Source: Acidithiobacillus thiooxidans ATCC 19377
GTDB taxonomy: Bacteria; Pseudomonadota; Gammaproteobacteria; Acidithiobacillales; Acidithiobacillaceae
DNA: 64,000 nucleotides
NCBI RefSeq assembly: GCF_009662475.1
Contig: NZ_CP045571.1
Location: forward strand, 2,168,501-2,232,500
Direction of reading: 5' to 3'
Part shown: positions 50,752-60,005 of the stretch, one piece after another
Numbering within the stretch: position 1 is the stretch's first letter
How the letters are laid out: every line of letters starts with the position of its first letter
The notes under the pieces: model-generated
Databases searched by the model: none
What the model saw: the letters and a program-made list of their open reading frames with translations, nothing else
What the model was told of the DNA's origin: nothing
Translations under genes and position numbers: made by a program

Positions 50752-53700
50752 TCATTCCAATCCGACTGCCGCTTTCTGCCGATCTGCCTGCAGACTCACA
50801 CCCAAAGTCTTTTTCAGATATTCCACATCCTGCGACGGCAGGCCTTTCTCCCGCGCTTCCCGGTTGGGCTCCAGCAGTGCATGGCCCAGAATCTTCAGGC
50901 CTTCCGCAGTCTGCTCGGATACCATTACCGTCACCCGATCCTTGCTCAATCCATCGGCATAGAGCGAAACGCCGAACTTCCGACCGTCATATTCAGCCAC
51001 CCCTTGCAAAGACGGCTTCCTGTCGTCATTGCACAGCCGCAGGGCCACCGGAACAATGTCTTTCCGATCCCCTTCATGCACTGCCATAAAACCTCGGCCT
51101 TCCTTGCCCACCGTCACAAAAACCCGGTCATCCGCAGACCCTATGCTGGCCACAAGACGTGGTACCGATGCCATTTTCTCTTGTCCAGCATGCTTGCCTT
51201 GTGCCCTTTCAAGCGTTTTCACTAACAGCGCGTTACCCTTGTCGGCAGATACCTCTACCGGTTTTCCGATCATTTCCTTTTCAGGACCCAGAGCAATCCC
51301 TGCCTTTTCCAGCGCGGGAAGCCATTGGCCCTCGGAGTCCACGTCCCTCGCCGCCTTGATAAATTGCGTGAGCCGCGTGTCTTTCACCGTGCGGTAAATG
51401 CCTTCTTCCTTATTCAGCAAACCGTATTCAAGGACCGCCCCCTTTTTTCGGGAAAAAGTATCCGTAAAACCCATGTCAGCGCTGTGGGACAAATATTCGT
51501 GTCCATTCAGCACCATTTCCTGACCCTGCCCATTCAGCGTCCGAACACGCAGGTTTTTCAGGTCGTCATAGCGGTTTTGCAGATTTTTTATGGGCTTCTC
51601 GATGGCCCGTGCAGCCGCTTTTTCAGCCTGTTCGGTTTTCATGGTCTGCACGACTTCTGAACCCGCCCATTTTTCCAGCGTTTCCACCCTGGCCTTTTGG
51701 GTCTTGCCCAAGGTTTCTCCGGTCAGTCGCTCAAAGATTTCCTGGCTGGCCGGGTTTTGGCTGTTGTGTCCAATGGAAGACAGAAGTTTAGGCAAATCTT
51801 TGTTGTCCACCGCGTCGATGAACCGGTTCAGCATCAGGTTATCCGTGCCTTCGACCTGAATACCATGCTTCCAGAAAACGGCCTGACCCATCTCCAATTT
51901 ACTCAAGTTCTCGGGATTTTTCAGGCGTTCCTTGCCATGCGCTTTCAGGTTTTCGGTGAATTGGTTGTCAAGTTCCTTAGAAAAAGCAGAGAGATTCTGA
52001 CCATGCCGACGAGTAGCATTTTGTACGTCATCCATCAGTGGCATTTTGCTGATTTCATCCGGCGTAAAACCCGCCTTTTCCAACGTCAGCCAGTTTTTAT
52101 TGGCCCCTCTGTCCGGCCCTTCACGAATGATGCCCAGCACATCATCTACGCCCGCCTGAAAATCTGCACGGACTTGCCGGTGTCCCTCAAAATCAGCAGG
52201 GGAGAGCTCCTCATGACGATCTTTGATGGTGTCCATCAAATCATGCACACGGTCGGGCAGGTATTCGTAAAAATCACGAACACTTTCCAGTGCAGTTTCC
52301 TTGCCGGTTTTTAATCCCGTATCCGGGGCTATGTCCTTATTGGCTTCTGCACCCATATCCAGTCCCAGATAGTTCTTGACCATCTTGGCCGCCGGGTCAT
52401 CAAAACCCACTTCTTTCATCGCCTCATTCGGTTTGAGGCTCAAGGCGGTTAGCAGCCGCATCCTTTCTTCACCGTCATGCTTCTCAAAGTAATTCAAGCT
52501 GAGAAAATGCGTACCATCATCTTTTTCAACATTGCGTAGCACGGCCTCGAAATAATGGGCTTTCCCTGCAGGGTTGGCCCTGTCACGCGCCACAAAAACC
52601 GATTCCCCTTTCTCGTTGATTTCGGGAGAAAAACGCACATAGGTCGTATCGGATTGTATGCCCATGTTGCCTTTGGCGTCCGGGCCATAATCAGAAAGTA
52701 CGACCCGCCCCAGAAGATCCTGACCACTTGCAGAGGCGAAGACGGACAAGCTTTCGTGCGGAGGTGCTAGATGCTTCGCAACGAACGCAGGGGAGATCTC
52801 TGCGCGATCTTTGAGTGACATCAATTCAGGATATTTTTCCTGTTTAATTTCCAGCAAGTTTTGCGGCGTAAAATGGTAATCCAGTTGAGCGCCTGCCCGG
52901 GTGATTTCCTCAATGTTGATGTACCCCATTTCAGGCGCCCCTTCCCCCAAATCCGCCAGGCCAAAAGCCTGCTTTTGACGCGGGAAGCCTGATCCTTCAT
53001 TTTCAGGGTCACCACGGTCCTTCTCAATAATGAAAAACTGCGCATTGCCAGGGCCAAAGTAACGCAAGGCCGCCACCTTTTCCGCATCGGATTTGCCGTC
53101 CGTTTCATAGGTCTGCGGCATGTCCATGATGATATTGTTCAGTTCCTGCATTTTGTCTCCGTAAAAAGCTTTTCCTTCTTTATCACGAAGCAATTGATCG
53201 GTCGCCAGAGCCTGCCGGTCGCCCAGGAAATAGCGGACCTTTTCCGGCACTCTTTCGGGTGTCGGCGGGGTTTTTCCATAATGCAGGTTGTTTTCCGCGT
53301 GAAAGGCATTGACGGCTTTTTCAATGCGGTCTCTTCGGGCAATGGAATGTCCGCCATTTTCGGCAGAGGCTATTTCCGGAGGCACCACACCACTGACCTG
53401 ATGCCGGACGGTCTGCTTAAATCGCTCAGGTGACATAGTCTGTATGCCGGGAGAAACCTTCCACTCCTGACCGGACCGATACAGGTTCTGTAACTTCACC
53501 TGTTGGTCATCCAGTCCTACCAGAATCGAATGCGTGTTCCAGTCGGCACCGAAATGGTTTTCGTGCGTAGTCACGAAATCTCCCACATGGAATCCTTGGG
53601 TTTTCTCAGGTTCCGGAGCCAAAGCACGGTCAAATCCTACCGCCTGCTCCATGGCAATCTCGCGAAACTGTCCGTCCCGACCATAGACCCGTGCCTCCAT

Positions 53701-55116
53701 ACTCTGGTCTGGCCCCGTCTCTGCCCGCAAGTGATAGCGGATATCACCGGTGTTGGTATCCAGAGCATCGATGACACGACCAGAGAAGGGCATGGAGTTT
53801 ACTCCCGGTTCGTGCGGTTCAAAACGCACAAGATCACCGACCCGGGGTCGCTCTATGATGTTGACTTCCGCGCTCTCCCGGTCTTTGGCATGCTGTTCCT
53901 GTTCCGGAGACCGGGGCAGGATTTTTTCCCGCTCGGATTCCGGCAACAACTGCGCCGCCGCCTGCCGGCTCCGCTCTGAATCCCGCGCATACCATAGCCC
54001 CTGACCGCGCGACCAGCGAAACCCGCCGGATTTCAGCGCGTCCAGCATTTCCTGATCGGGTTTTTCCTCGAACTGGACTTCCAGCCCCTCCCGCTCTGCA
54101 TTGCGGGCCAACACAAATCCCTCCCCCTGAACCCGGTCAAACTCCGGCAACGCCACATCCGTACTACCGATGGAAAGCTGATTCCGGTCCACTTCCGGAG
54201 TACGCTCCAGCAGGTATTCGCTCATATTCTGGGCATCCCTGATCACATCAACGACAATCTTTTTCCGGTCCTTTTCAGGTAATGCCCTAAGCCAGGAAGC
54301 GAGATAGGCCGCCGAATTACCCATCTCACGGCCTTCCTCAAGATTCTGCGCATCCGGGTCAAAACCAACCCCCAGAGTCGCCGCTGTCATGGCCGCCGAC
54401 ATCTCCGCCCGCAACTCCTCGATGGCGTACTTCTCACTGCCAAAAGCATTCCGCAGATCACGGCCCATGCGACTCGAATGTCCAGTAGCATGGGAAAGCT
54501 CATGGAGCAGCGTACTGTCATGTCCTGCTGCCCTCTCAAAGGTCTCCACAGGCGGCATCTGCACACGGTCTTCCGACGGGCGATAAAAAGCACGGCCACC
54601 ACCGTAGCGCAACTCCACACCCATGGTTTCAGCCAGGCGGGGCAGGCGATCGTCGGGCTTCCCTTCCATCTCCTGCCCCGTAAGGGGACGATCCAATGGT
54701 GGAATCCCATCAATCTGGGAAGCATGGAACACCGTATAATACCTGACACCCATCCGCCGCTCCGTCAGCTCCGGGCTCTCAACACCCTCATCCCTCAGCC
54801 GCTGAATTTCTTCCTCTGTGCGCTGATGCTCATAATTCTTCCAGACTTCCAGCGGCAAGCCGGAAGCACCCTCGCGCACCTGCCAGCCTTGATCCCGGGC
54901 CTGATTGTAGGTACACCAGCGGGGATCAGAGGGGTCCGGCGAGAAAAACATCAGGTTTTCGTAATTCACCCCCCGATAGGGTTTTCCCGTTACCGCATTG
55001 ACTGGCGCAAGAACCTCACCGGCAACCCATGGGCGCTGCCAGTGCGCCGTGCCCTTTTCCATCATCTCGATAAGACGATCGGCCAGTTCCAGACGCATAT
55101 CCTGTTTTTTCGCCAT
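50752..55116 (-). CDS. 1454-residue ArdC-type antirestriction/polyvalent protein
   Basis: The N-terminal ~300 residues match ArdC: the ssDNA-binding domain (RGVNYENLMFFSPDPSDPRW) then a zincin metalloprotease with HELSHATGHSSRM and the downstream Glu in EELRAEMSAA. ArdC proteins protect incoming DNA during conjugation. The remaining ~1100 residues hold several unassigned domains, including a DUF-like stretch at about 480-640 (YGPDAKGNMGIQSDTTYVRF lies further on, near 815). The final 130 residues are homologous to the end of the 588-residue neighbour. The GCTATACC box lies 32 nt upstream. Confidence 0.78.
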   Translation of the reverse strand: MAKKQDMRLELADRLIEMMEKGTAHWQRPWVAGEVLAPVNAVTGKPYRGVNYENLMFFSPDPSDPRWCTYNQARDQGWQVREGASGLPLEVWKNYEHQRTEEEIQRLRDEGVESPELTERRMGVRYYTVFHASQIDGIPPLDRPLTGQEMEGKPDDRLPRLAETMGVELRYGGGRAFYRPSEDRVQMPPVETFERAAGHDSTLLHELSHATGHSSRMGRDLRNAFGSEKYAIEELRAEMSAAMTAATLGVGFDPDAQNLEEGREMGNSAAYLASWLRALPEKDRKKIVVDVIRDAQNMSEYLLERTPEVDRNQLSIGSTDVALPEFDRVQGEGFVLARNAEREGLEVQFEEKPDQEMLDALKSGGFRWSRGQGLWYARDSERSRQAAAQLLPESEREKILPRSPEQEQHAKDRESAEVNIIERPRVGDLVRFEPHEPGVNSMPFSGRVIDALDTNTGDIRYHLRAETGPDQSMEARVYGRDGQFREIAMEQAVGFDRALAPEPEKTQGFHVGDFVTTHENHFGADWNTHSILVGLDDQQVKLQNLYRSGQEWKVSPGIQTMSPERFKQTVRHQVSGVVPPEIASAENGGHSIARRDRIEKAVNAFHAENNLHYGKTPPTPERVPEKVRYFLGDRQALATDQLLRDKEGKAFYGDKMQELNNIIMDMPQTYETDGKSDAEKVAALRYFGPGNAQFFIIEKDRGDPENEGSGFPRQKQAFGLADLGEGAPEMGYINIEEITRAGAQLDYHFTPQNLLEIKQEKYPELMSLKDRAEISPAFVAKHLAPPHESLSVFASASGQDLLGRVVLSDYGPDAKGNMGIQSDTTYVRFSPEINEKGESVFVARDRANPAGKAHYFEAVLRNVEKDDGTHFLSLNYFEKHDGEERMRLLTALSLKPNEAMKEVGFDDPAAKMVKNYLGLDMGAEANKDIAPDTGLKTGKETALESVRDFYEYLPDRVHDLMDTIKDRHEELSPADFEGHRQVRADFQAGVDDVLGIIREGPDRGANKNWLTLEKAGFTPDEISKMPLMDDVQNATRRHGQNLSAFSKELDNQFTENLKAHGKERLKNPENLSKLEMGQAVFWKHGIQVEGTDNLMLNRFIDAVDNKDLPKLLSSIGHNSQNPASQEIFERLTGETLGKTQKARVETLEKWAGSEVVQTMKTEQAEKAAARAIEKPIKNLQNRYDDLKNLRVRTLNGQGQEMVLNGHEYLSHSADMGFTDTFSRKKGAVLEYGLLNKEEGIYRTVKDTRLTQFIKAARDVDSEGQWLPALEKAGIALGPEKEMIGKPVEVSADKGNALLVKTLERAQGKHAGQEKMASVPRLVASIGSADDRVFVTVGKEGRGFMAVHEGDRKDIVPVALRLCNDDRKPSLQGVAEYDGRKFGVSLYADGLSKDRVTVMVSEQTAEGLKILGHALLEPNREAREKGLPSQDVEYLKKTLGVSLQADRQKAAVGLE

Positions 55117-55148
55117 GACACTGCCACCTCTGTAAAACAGACTGCGGG

Positions 55149-55156
55149 GGTATAGC
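55149..55156 (-). promoter_or_regulatory. GCTATACC box upstream of the ArdC-type gene
   Basis: Lies 32 nt before the start, with GCTATATCC 18 bp upstream. This is the clearest two-copy form of the element. Confidence 0.7.
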
Positions 55157-55203
55157 AGAAACGATGGATATAGCTTTCCAGTGTCGAGGTAGTGTCGAGT
55201 GGA

Positions 55204-55491
55204 TCAAAATCCTTGCAGAAAAGCGATTTCAGCAAGGATTTGTTCGTCCAAATCTTTTTCCTGAAGCGGATCAGGATGAACCAGAAAACGCATGACGGGG
55301 ATATCCATGGCCATGCACATGCACTTCAGTTCCGCGATAGAGATTTCCCGGCGGCCTGCCAGATAGGCTTCCACCACAGTTTCCAGCAAGCCGGACCCGG
55401 CGGACAACCATGCGGCAGACCGCCCTTGCAGACAATGCCGCAGACGCATGGCAATTTCTTTTCGTACTTCCCGGCAGGATTTCACGTTCAC
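55204..55491 (-). CDS. Small hypothetical protein downstream of the AlpA-like gene
   Basis: The 95-residue protein starts at a GTG (55491) that overlaps the stop of the upstream gene by four bases (GTGA). It is helical and leucine-rich (EIAMRLRHCLQGRSAAWLSA) with FLVHPDPLQEKDLDEQILAE near the end. No family recognised. Confidence 0.5.
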   Translation of the reverse strand: MNVKSCREVRKEIAMRLRHCLQGRSAAWLSAGSGLLETVVEAYLAGRREISIAELKCMCMAMDIPVMRFLVHPDPLQEKDLDEQILAEIAFLQGF

Positions 55492-55730
55492 ACTACCTTC
55501 CTCGGCCTGCCCCGCCTCGGAAACGAATCCAGCGCAGACTCCGGCGCCACTACCGTTGCCGGCAACTCCGCCAGCCACCGCGCCACGTCCTTTTCCCGCC
55601 AGCGCCGGGAACGCTTCGTGCCCGGCAGAATAATCGCCGGCGGCAAATCCTCCGGACGGCGGTTCTGCACGGTCCGTGGATTCAGCCGCAAAACGCGCGC
55701 CAAATCCTCAATCGTCAGCAGATCATCCAT
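55488..55730 (-). CDS. AlpA/MerR-type small HTH regulator
   Basis: The 80-residue protein contains a winged HTH of the excisionase/AlpA type: LLTIEDLARVLRLNPRTVQN, then ILPGTKRSRRWREKDVARWL. Such proteins regulate or assist excision of mobile elements. Starts ATGGATGA, overlapping the stop of the upstream gene by 8 bp, and has a GCTATACC box 36 nt upstream. Excisionase role is possible but unproven. Confidence 0.65.
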   Translation of the reverse strand: MDDLLTIEDLARVLRLNPRTVQNRRPEDLPPAIILPGTKRSRRWREKDVARWLAELPATVVAPESALDSFPRRGRPRKVV

Positions 55731-57120
55731 ACGCCACCTCTTCCACACGAAAACCACTATTCGGACGGTATAGCAAGCCCGTTCCAGCATCCCGTTTCCG
55801 CTTCTTTCGCTCCGTCACACGACGATCCACCGGCTCCAGTCGCCGGACCCCAGAATCCGGACCCACTCCGGCAGAACCTTCATCCAGTGACGGCGGAAAC
55901 CCGGATGGGTCCTCCGGCAAACCATCCGCCGGGAAATACTGGCGCGTCGGCGGCGGCGTCTGCGGAATCACCGCCTCCAGAACCGTCGGCTGCACCTCCC
56001 GCAACCGCGCCGCTTCCTCCAGAATCCGCTCACGCAAGGCACGATTGCGCAAACCATCCGGTCCACCAATTCCCAGCTCGATAGACCCCCGCTCCACCCG
56101 CTCCGCCAGGCTAAAACAGAGTGCCCGCGCCACGTCCGATTGCTCTGCACGACTCACCAGACGATCCAGCAACTCCCTGCGCCGCTCAAAAGGCCCGAAC
56201 ACCGAAACCGCCTGCTCCGCCGTCGTCTCCCCATCCTCAATGCTCTGCACCACCAGATCCGCCAGACCAGCCGCCGTGATGCCGCGAATGCCCGGCACAA
56301 GGCTTCTCTCATCGGGAAAATCCGAATCGAAGGCTTCCTCTGCCTCCCGCGCAAGCAAGCCCCCCAATACCGGGTCCTCAAGCCCGCCAGAGGACAAATA
56401 CAGGCGATCCACGGAAACACCCTCTTCCCGAAAATCAAAATCTGATTCCCGTTCCGGAAAAAAGAACGCCTTGATCGCATCCCGTTCCTCCGGATTGCAC
56501 GAGCTGGAGCGATACCGCTTCGCCAGCTTCACCGCCGTTATCTCGTCCTCCCAGAACGCACCATCCCGAACCTGGCGACGCCGTTCCTGTGCCTTCAATC
56601 GCGCCTGCCGCCTCTCCACTTCACTCCGTAAGGCGTCCTGCAGGATCTCCATGCCCGCATCAAACTCGATATGGCTGCGCAACACGCAATAACAACGCAG
56701 AATCGCCACAATGTGATTCACCAGCTTCTCCAGGTCATACCGCTCCGGGTGCAGGAAATATTCAGGCTTTTTCTGTATCTGCGAATCCCTTACCGACATC
56801 TGCACGGCAAGAAACGCCAGCGAACTGACATGACCAGCCAGTGATTCCCGGCCATTTTGCACCAGCCAAGGCATCGGAACCTCGTCCAGCTTCAGGAGCT
56901 TCACCATCAGTTCCTGCGACAGGCGGGACAGCAATTCATCATGAACCGCCCGCCCACGCACCGATGTCGGCGCAAAACGTGCCCAGGCAAGCAGGGTGAA
57001 ACCCCCGTTCTCAATGGGCTGACGATGTGCCGCAAGACGCTCGGCGGCAGCGGAATACGCACGCAGGCTGGACAGAGCAGAAGCAAATGAACCGTTCATC
57101 GAAGCACTGGATGTAGTCAT
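55723..57120 (-). CDS. Hypothetical 465-residue protein of the control region
   Basis: The protein is mostly helical, with arginine-rich stretches (VERRQARLKAQERRRQVRDG) that suggest DNA or RNA contact, and a proline-rich C-terminal part. It lacks membrane segments or recognisable catalytic motifs. Gene upstream of it is the ORF6N protein on the same strand with a 133-bp gap. A function in replication or regulation is a guess from position only. Confidence 0.5.
   Translation of the reverse strand: MTTSSASMNGSFASALSSLRAYSAAAERLAAHRQPIENGGFTLLAWARFAPTSVRGRAVHDELLSRLSQELMVKLLKLDEVPMPWLVQNGRESLAGHVSSLAFLAVQMSVRDSQIQKKPEYFLHPERYDLEKLVNHIVAILRCYCVLRSHIEFDAGMEILQDALRSEVERRQARLKAQERRRQVRDGAFWEDEITAVKLAKRYRSSSCNPEERDAIKAFFFPERESDFDFREEGVSVDRLYLSSGGLEDPVLGGLLAREAEEAFDSDFPDERSLVPGIRGITAAGLADLVVQSIEDGETTAEQAVSVFGPFERRRELLDRLVSRAEQSDVARALCFSLAERVERGSIELGIGGPDGLRNRALRERILEEAARLREVQPTVLEAVIPQTPPPTRQYFPADGLPEDPSGFPPSLDEGSAGVGPDSGVRRLEPVDRRVTERKKRKRDAGTGLLYRPNSGFRVEEVAYG
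55767..55774 (-). promoter_or_regulatory. GCTATACC box upstream of the AlpA-like gene
   Basis: Lies 36 nt before the AlpA-like start, within the 3' end of the upstream gene. The second upstream half is not convincing here, so this is the weakest site. Confidence 0.4.
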
Positions 57121-57253
57121 AATTTCTTTCCTATGAAAACAGATGGATACAGCACATACAAGGCAGGATGAACGCTATAACTAGGGTTTCCCCTTTTATC
57201 TTGCGTTACCCTTCTATCACTCAAAAAAACACACAAAAATCTGTATCAAAATC

Positions 57254-58288
57254 TCAAAACAAATCGTGCTGTTCGTTTCCCCAGCCAAATAACTGGCGGG
57301 CATGTCGGGTATCTTCACTTTGCAGAAACGCAAGCAACGGTTTCTCTTTCCAGCGAAAATACCGGAGGGGTACCAGATTCTGCTTTTCCATCCACACGAC
57401 GAATGGCTCGCCCTTTTCCGTGGGTTGCCATGTCGAATTTCCGCCGGGAAGCATTTTCTTTTTTTGCAGCCCCACAGATTCAAGAATTCGGTTCATTTGC
57501 GCCCCATCCTTTACGCCCAGCTTCCGGGCAATTTCTGTGGGACTCAGTACGTTACCTTCCACAACCTCATCCACGCTTCCATCGGGCAGCCGCTTGACGA
57601 TCCGGGTGTGCGCGGAAATCTCGATCACCTCCGCAGTCGCCGTGGCCACAACAGACAACGCTTTAACGCCGCCGCGCCGTTTCGCTTTCTCCTCCGGCAC
57701 AATGATGGGCAGCCCGCGAAACAGGAACTCTGGATCAGCACCAAACCGCTCCTGCAGAATGGGCAGTGCCCGCGTCCGGGCCTGCTCCGGCTCCATACCG
57801 AACGCATGGACGCCCTGCCCCACTAGCTCCCGCTCCATGCGGGTCAGGCGGGCTAGTGTTGTGCCCTTGTAAAAACCAGCCAGGAGATGGGGAAATTTCA
57901 GGCGGGGTTGGCACCCGGCAAGAGAACGGTCTTCAGCCCCGGCCAAGGCCTTTGCCCGGAAGTAGCCGTTCACCAGTTCGCGTTGCACCTGCCAGGCCAG
58001 ATCGTCCGTGAAGGACTTGACCAGCATGAGGTAGCCGGACTCGGTAAGCAGGGTGAGACCGCGTGGCGGCACCTCAATTCCAAAAGCATGTAAAACGTGC
58101 TTTTTAGAATAATCAATAACATAGAAGTCGGTCTCTTCAATGAACCTTTCCCGGTTCCGTCTGAACGCCTCTCTTGCTGTTCTTTCCGGCCGCTGATGCA
58201 CCTGGTCGATCATGGCGAACGTAATCACCCGCTGGCCGTGGTACTCGACAATGGGAAAGTTCTGATTGGCAACCGTTACAGTTTTCAT
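57254..58288 (-). CDS. ORF6N-domain (phage antirepressor-like) protein
   Basis: The 344-residue protein has an N-terminal ORF6N domain (residues about 5-120): IVEYHGQRVITFAMIDQVHQ then AFRRNRERFIEETDFYVIDY and LTLLTESGYLMLVKSFTDDL. The C-terminal half contains an HTH-like segment (SPTEIARKLGVKDGAQMNRI) similar to phage DNA-binding antirepressor tails. AAGGAG lies at the start. It may antagonise the CI-type repressor at 61495, as antirepressors do in phages. Confidence 0.8.
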   Translation of the reverse strand: MKTVTVANQNFPIVEYHGQRVITFAMIDQVHQRPERTAREAFRRNRERFIEETDFYVIDYSKKHVLHAFGIEVPPRGLTLLTESGYLMLVKSFTDDLAWQVQRELVNGYFRAKALAGAEDRSLAGCQPRLKFPHLLAGFYKGTTLARLTRMERELVGQGVHAFGMEPEQARTRALPILQERFGADPEFLFRGLPIIVPEEKAKRRGGVKALSVVATATAEVIEISAHTRIVKRLPDGSVDEVVEGNVLSPTEIARKLGVKDGAQMNRILESVGLQKKKMLPGGNSTWQPTEKGEPFVVWMEKQNLVPLRYFRWKEKPLLAFLQSEDTRHARQLFGWGNEQHDLF

Positions 58289-58298
58289 GCAAATCTCC

Positions 58299-58520
58299 TT
58301 ATGCTTCCTCAATGACTACCAGATACAGGGATTCCACCAGCCGTTTTTTCGCCAAATACAGGTCGGTCTTGATGCCTTTTACATCCACAAACCGGACTTC
58401 CCCGGCTTTCTGGCGTAACTGGCGTAACAACAGTTCGGCGTAATACTGGGCTTCCCTTTTGGACGTGAAGCGAATTCCATCCAACTCGGTCTGGCGGGCG
58501 TGGAACTTGTGGCGGATCAT
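58299..58520 (-). CDS. Shortened DUF1064-like protein
   Basis: The 73-residue protein starts KFHARQTELDGIRFTSKREA and ends with VKGIKTDLYLAKKRLVESLY, which match the start and end of DUF1064 phage proteins. Those family members are usually around 110-130 residues; the middle is missing here, so an internal deletion is likely. Overlaps the methyltransferase gene by 4 bp. Confidence 0.5.
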   Translation of the reverse strand: MIRHKFHARQTELDGIRFTSKREAQYYAELLLRQLRQKAGEVRFVDVKGIKTDLYLAKKRLVESLYLVVIEEA

Positions 58521-59140
58521 GCGAACAACCTCCCCTGTGCATTTGCGCGCTCTATGCGTTCGCAGGCGGCGTCAAAATAGCGGGGGTCTCGCTCGATGCC
58601 GGTAAAGGCTCGCCCTTCTAAAATGCAAGCCATAGCCGTGCTGCCAGAACCCATGAACGGGTCAAAGATGGTGGAGTTATGGGTTTGTTTGTCTGCTTGA
58701 TGAATGCAGAACTGCAATAAACTTGTTGGCTTTTGCGTGGGGTGGACACGCTTTTTGTTGTTTGGGTTTCGAGATAATTCTTTTATGCGTAGATTCCCAT
58801 CCCAACTGCACCAAGCAAGCTCACCGTCTGCCATTGTTAATCCGCGATCGGGCTTGCTCCACACAATCCATGCTCTTGACGCTGGAAGCTTGAAATAATT
58901 ACCACCCCAAACAATAGATAGATTGCATTTCTCAACTATTGATGGCAGAAAATCAGGTCGTAAGTGATCCCAATCTTTATGATCTCCATCATAAGATTTT
59001 CCCCAAGTACCACCTTGTAACTTATCTGCCAATCCATAAGGCGGATCAGTCAAAAGTAGATCAAACCGCCCAAGCTCAGGCAGAACGTCCCGGCAGTCAG
59101 CGTTGTAAAGAGTGCAATTCCCAATAACAACAGGCTTCAT
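58517..59140 (-). CDS. Orphan DNA methyltransferase (N4/N6 type)
   Basis: The 207-residue enzyme has the catalytic motif LLTDPPYGLADK near the N-terminus and the SAM motif STIFDPFMGSGSTAMACILE near the C-terminus, the beta-class order. No restriction gene is beside it, so it probably is a phage-type orphan methylase that protects the element's DNA. Start MKPVVIGNC; an earlier in-frame ATG exists. Confidence 0.9.
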   Translation of the reverse strand: MKPVVIGNCTLYNADCRDVLPELGRFDLLLTDPPYGLADKLQGGTWGKSYDGDHKDWDHLRPDFLPSIVEKCNLSIVWGGNYFKLPASRAWIVWSKPDRGLTMADGELAWCSWDGNLRIKELSRNPNNKKRVHPTQKPTSLLQFCIHQADKQTHNSTIFDPFMGSGSTAMACILEGRAFTGIERDPRYFDAACERIERANAQGRLFA

Positions 59141-59201
59141 GATTCGCCCCTGTGCTGCTTCAAACACTCCGGCCAGCGGTCAACGGCATCGCTTCCGAAC
59201 A

Positions 59202-60005
59202 TCACTGAACCCCCGCCAGCTTTTCCGCTTGCGCCTGGAGCTTCTCAAGCATCGCTTTGCGTTTGGCTTCAAACGCATCCTTGGTTGCCTGGCGCTCGGC
59301 CTGTTTAACCATCTCTGCCTGCTTCTGTTTCTCCGTAGCCGATGCCAAAGCGCGGCGCATCATGTCGGCAAACTCTTTTGTCTTAGCGCTGGGATGCGGT
59401 GAAACCTTCCCGGTTACAAGCCCTGCAATCATCAAGGCGTCATCGCTCATCTCGCTGGAAAGTCGGCTAAGGTATCTGTCGGCCTGCTCAGTGGTTAGGA
59501 ACCCCTCAGCTTTGGCGCGACTGATGGCCTCTAGGCGGCGCTTATGGTCCCACCCCTCAGAAACCAGGAATACAGGCAGACGACGATCTTCAGCGGCCTG
59601 GGCTACGGCGCGCAGGTATGCCGCTTCAAACGCCCTGCGCGCACCTACCTTGTCGTTCATCTCCAGAAGTGGTTTGGCGATTTCAAAAGCCTTAGCCGCC
59701 TCATGGGTCCAGATGACGGTTTCATATTCATCCAAAGCGCGAAGCGCATGCGCCCAGGCTTCGTCAGCAGAAAACCAGCGAGACTTGAGAGCGTCATCGA
59801 TCATCCCGCAAATATCTGCAGGCTTGGGAGGGAACTTGCCGGTACGCATGTATTGGCTTACAGCCCATTCAACCCCCTGGAAGGGGAAACTTTCCAATGC
59901 AGCCCACCAGTTCTTCATAACGCGAGCGGAAGGCTCAGGTTGGTGGTAAGTTTCCAATAGCCCGCCGATCAGTTCTGCAAACTGCGCCTTGTCTTCCCGA
60001 TTCAT
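59202..60005 (-). CDS. Phage replication helicase-loader-like protein
   Basis: The 267-residue protein has an N-terminal domain with EPSARVMKNWWAALESFPFQ and YMRTGKFPPKPADICGMIDD, the pattern of G39P-type loaders/inhibitors of phage helicases. The C-terminus is a long charged coiled coil (EKQKQAEMVKQAERQATKDA). It overlaps the initiator-like gene upstream by 4 bp, the O-P order of lambdoid phages. Loader role is inferred from pattern and order. Confidence 0.6.
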   Translation of the reverse strand: MNREDKAQFAELIGGLLETYHQPEPSARVMKNWWAALESFPFQGVEWAVSQYMRTGKFPPKPADICGMIDDALKSRWFSADEAWAHALRALDEYETVIWTHEAAKAFEIAKPLLEMNDKVGARRAFEAAYLRAVAQAAEDRRLPVFLVSEGWDHKRRLEAISRAKAEGFLTTEQADRYLSRLSSEMSDDALMIAGLVTGKVSPHPSAKTKEFADMMRRALASATEKQKQAEMVKQAERQATKDAFEAKRKAMLEKLQAQAEKLAGVQ

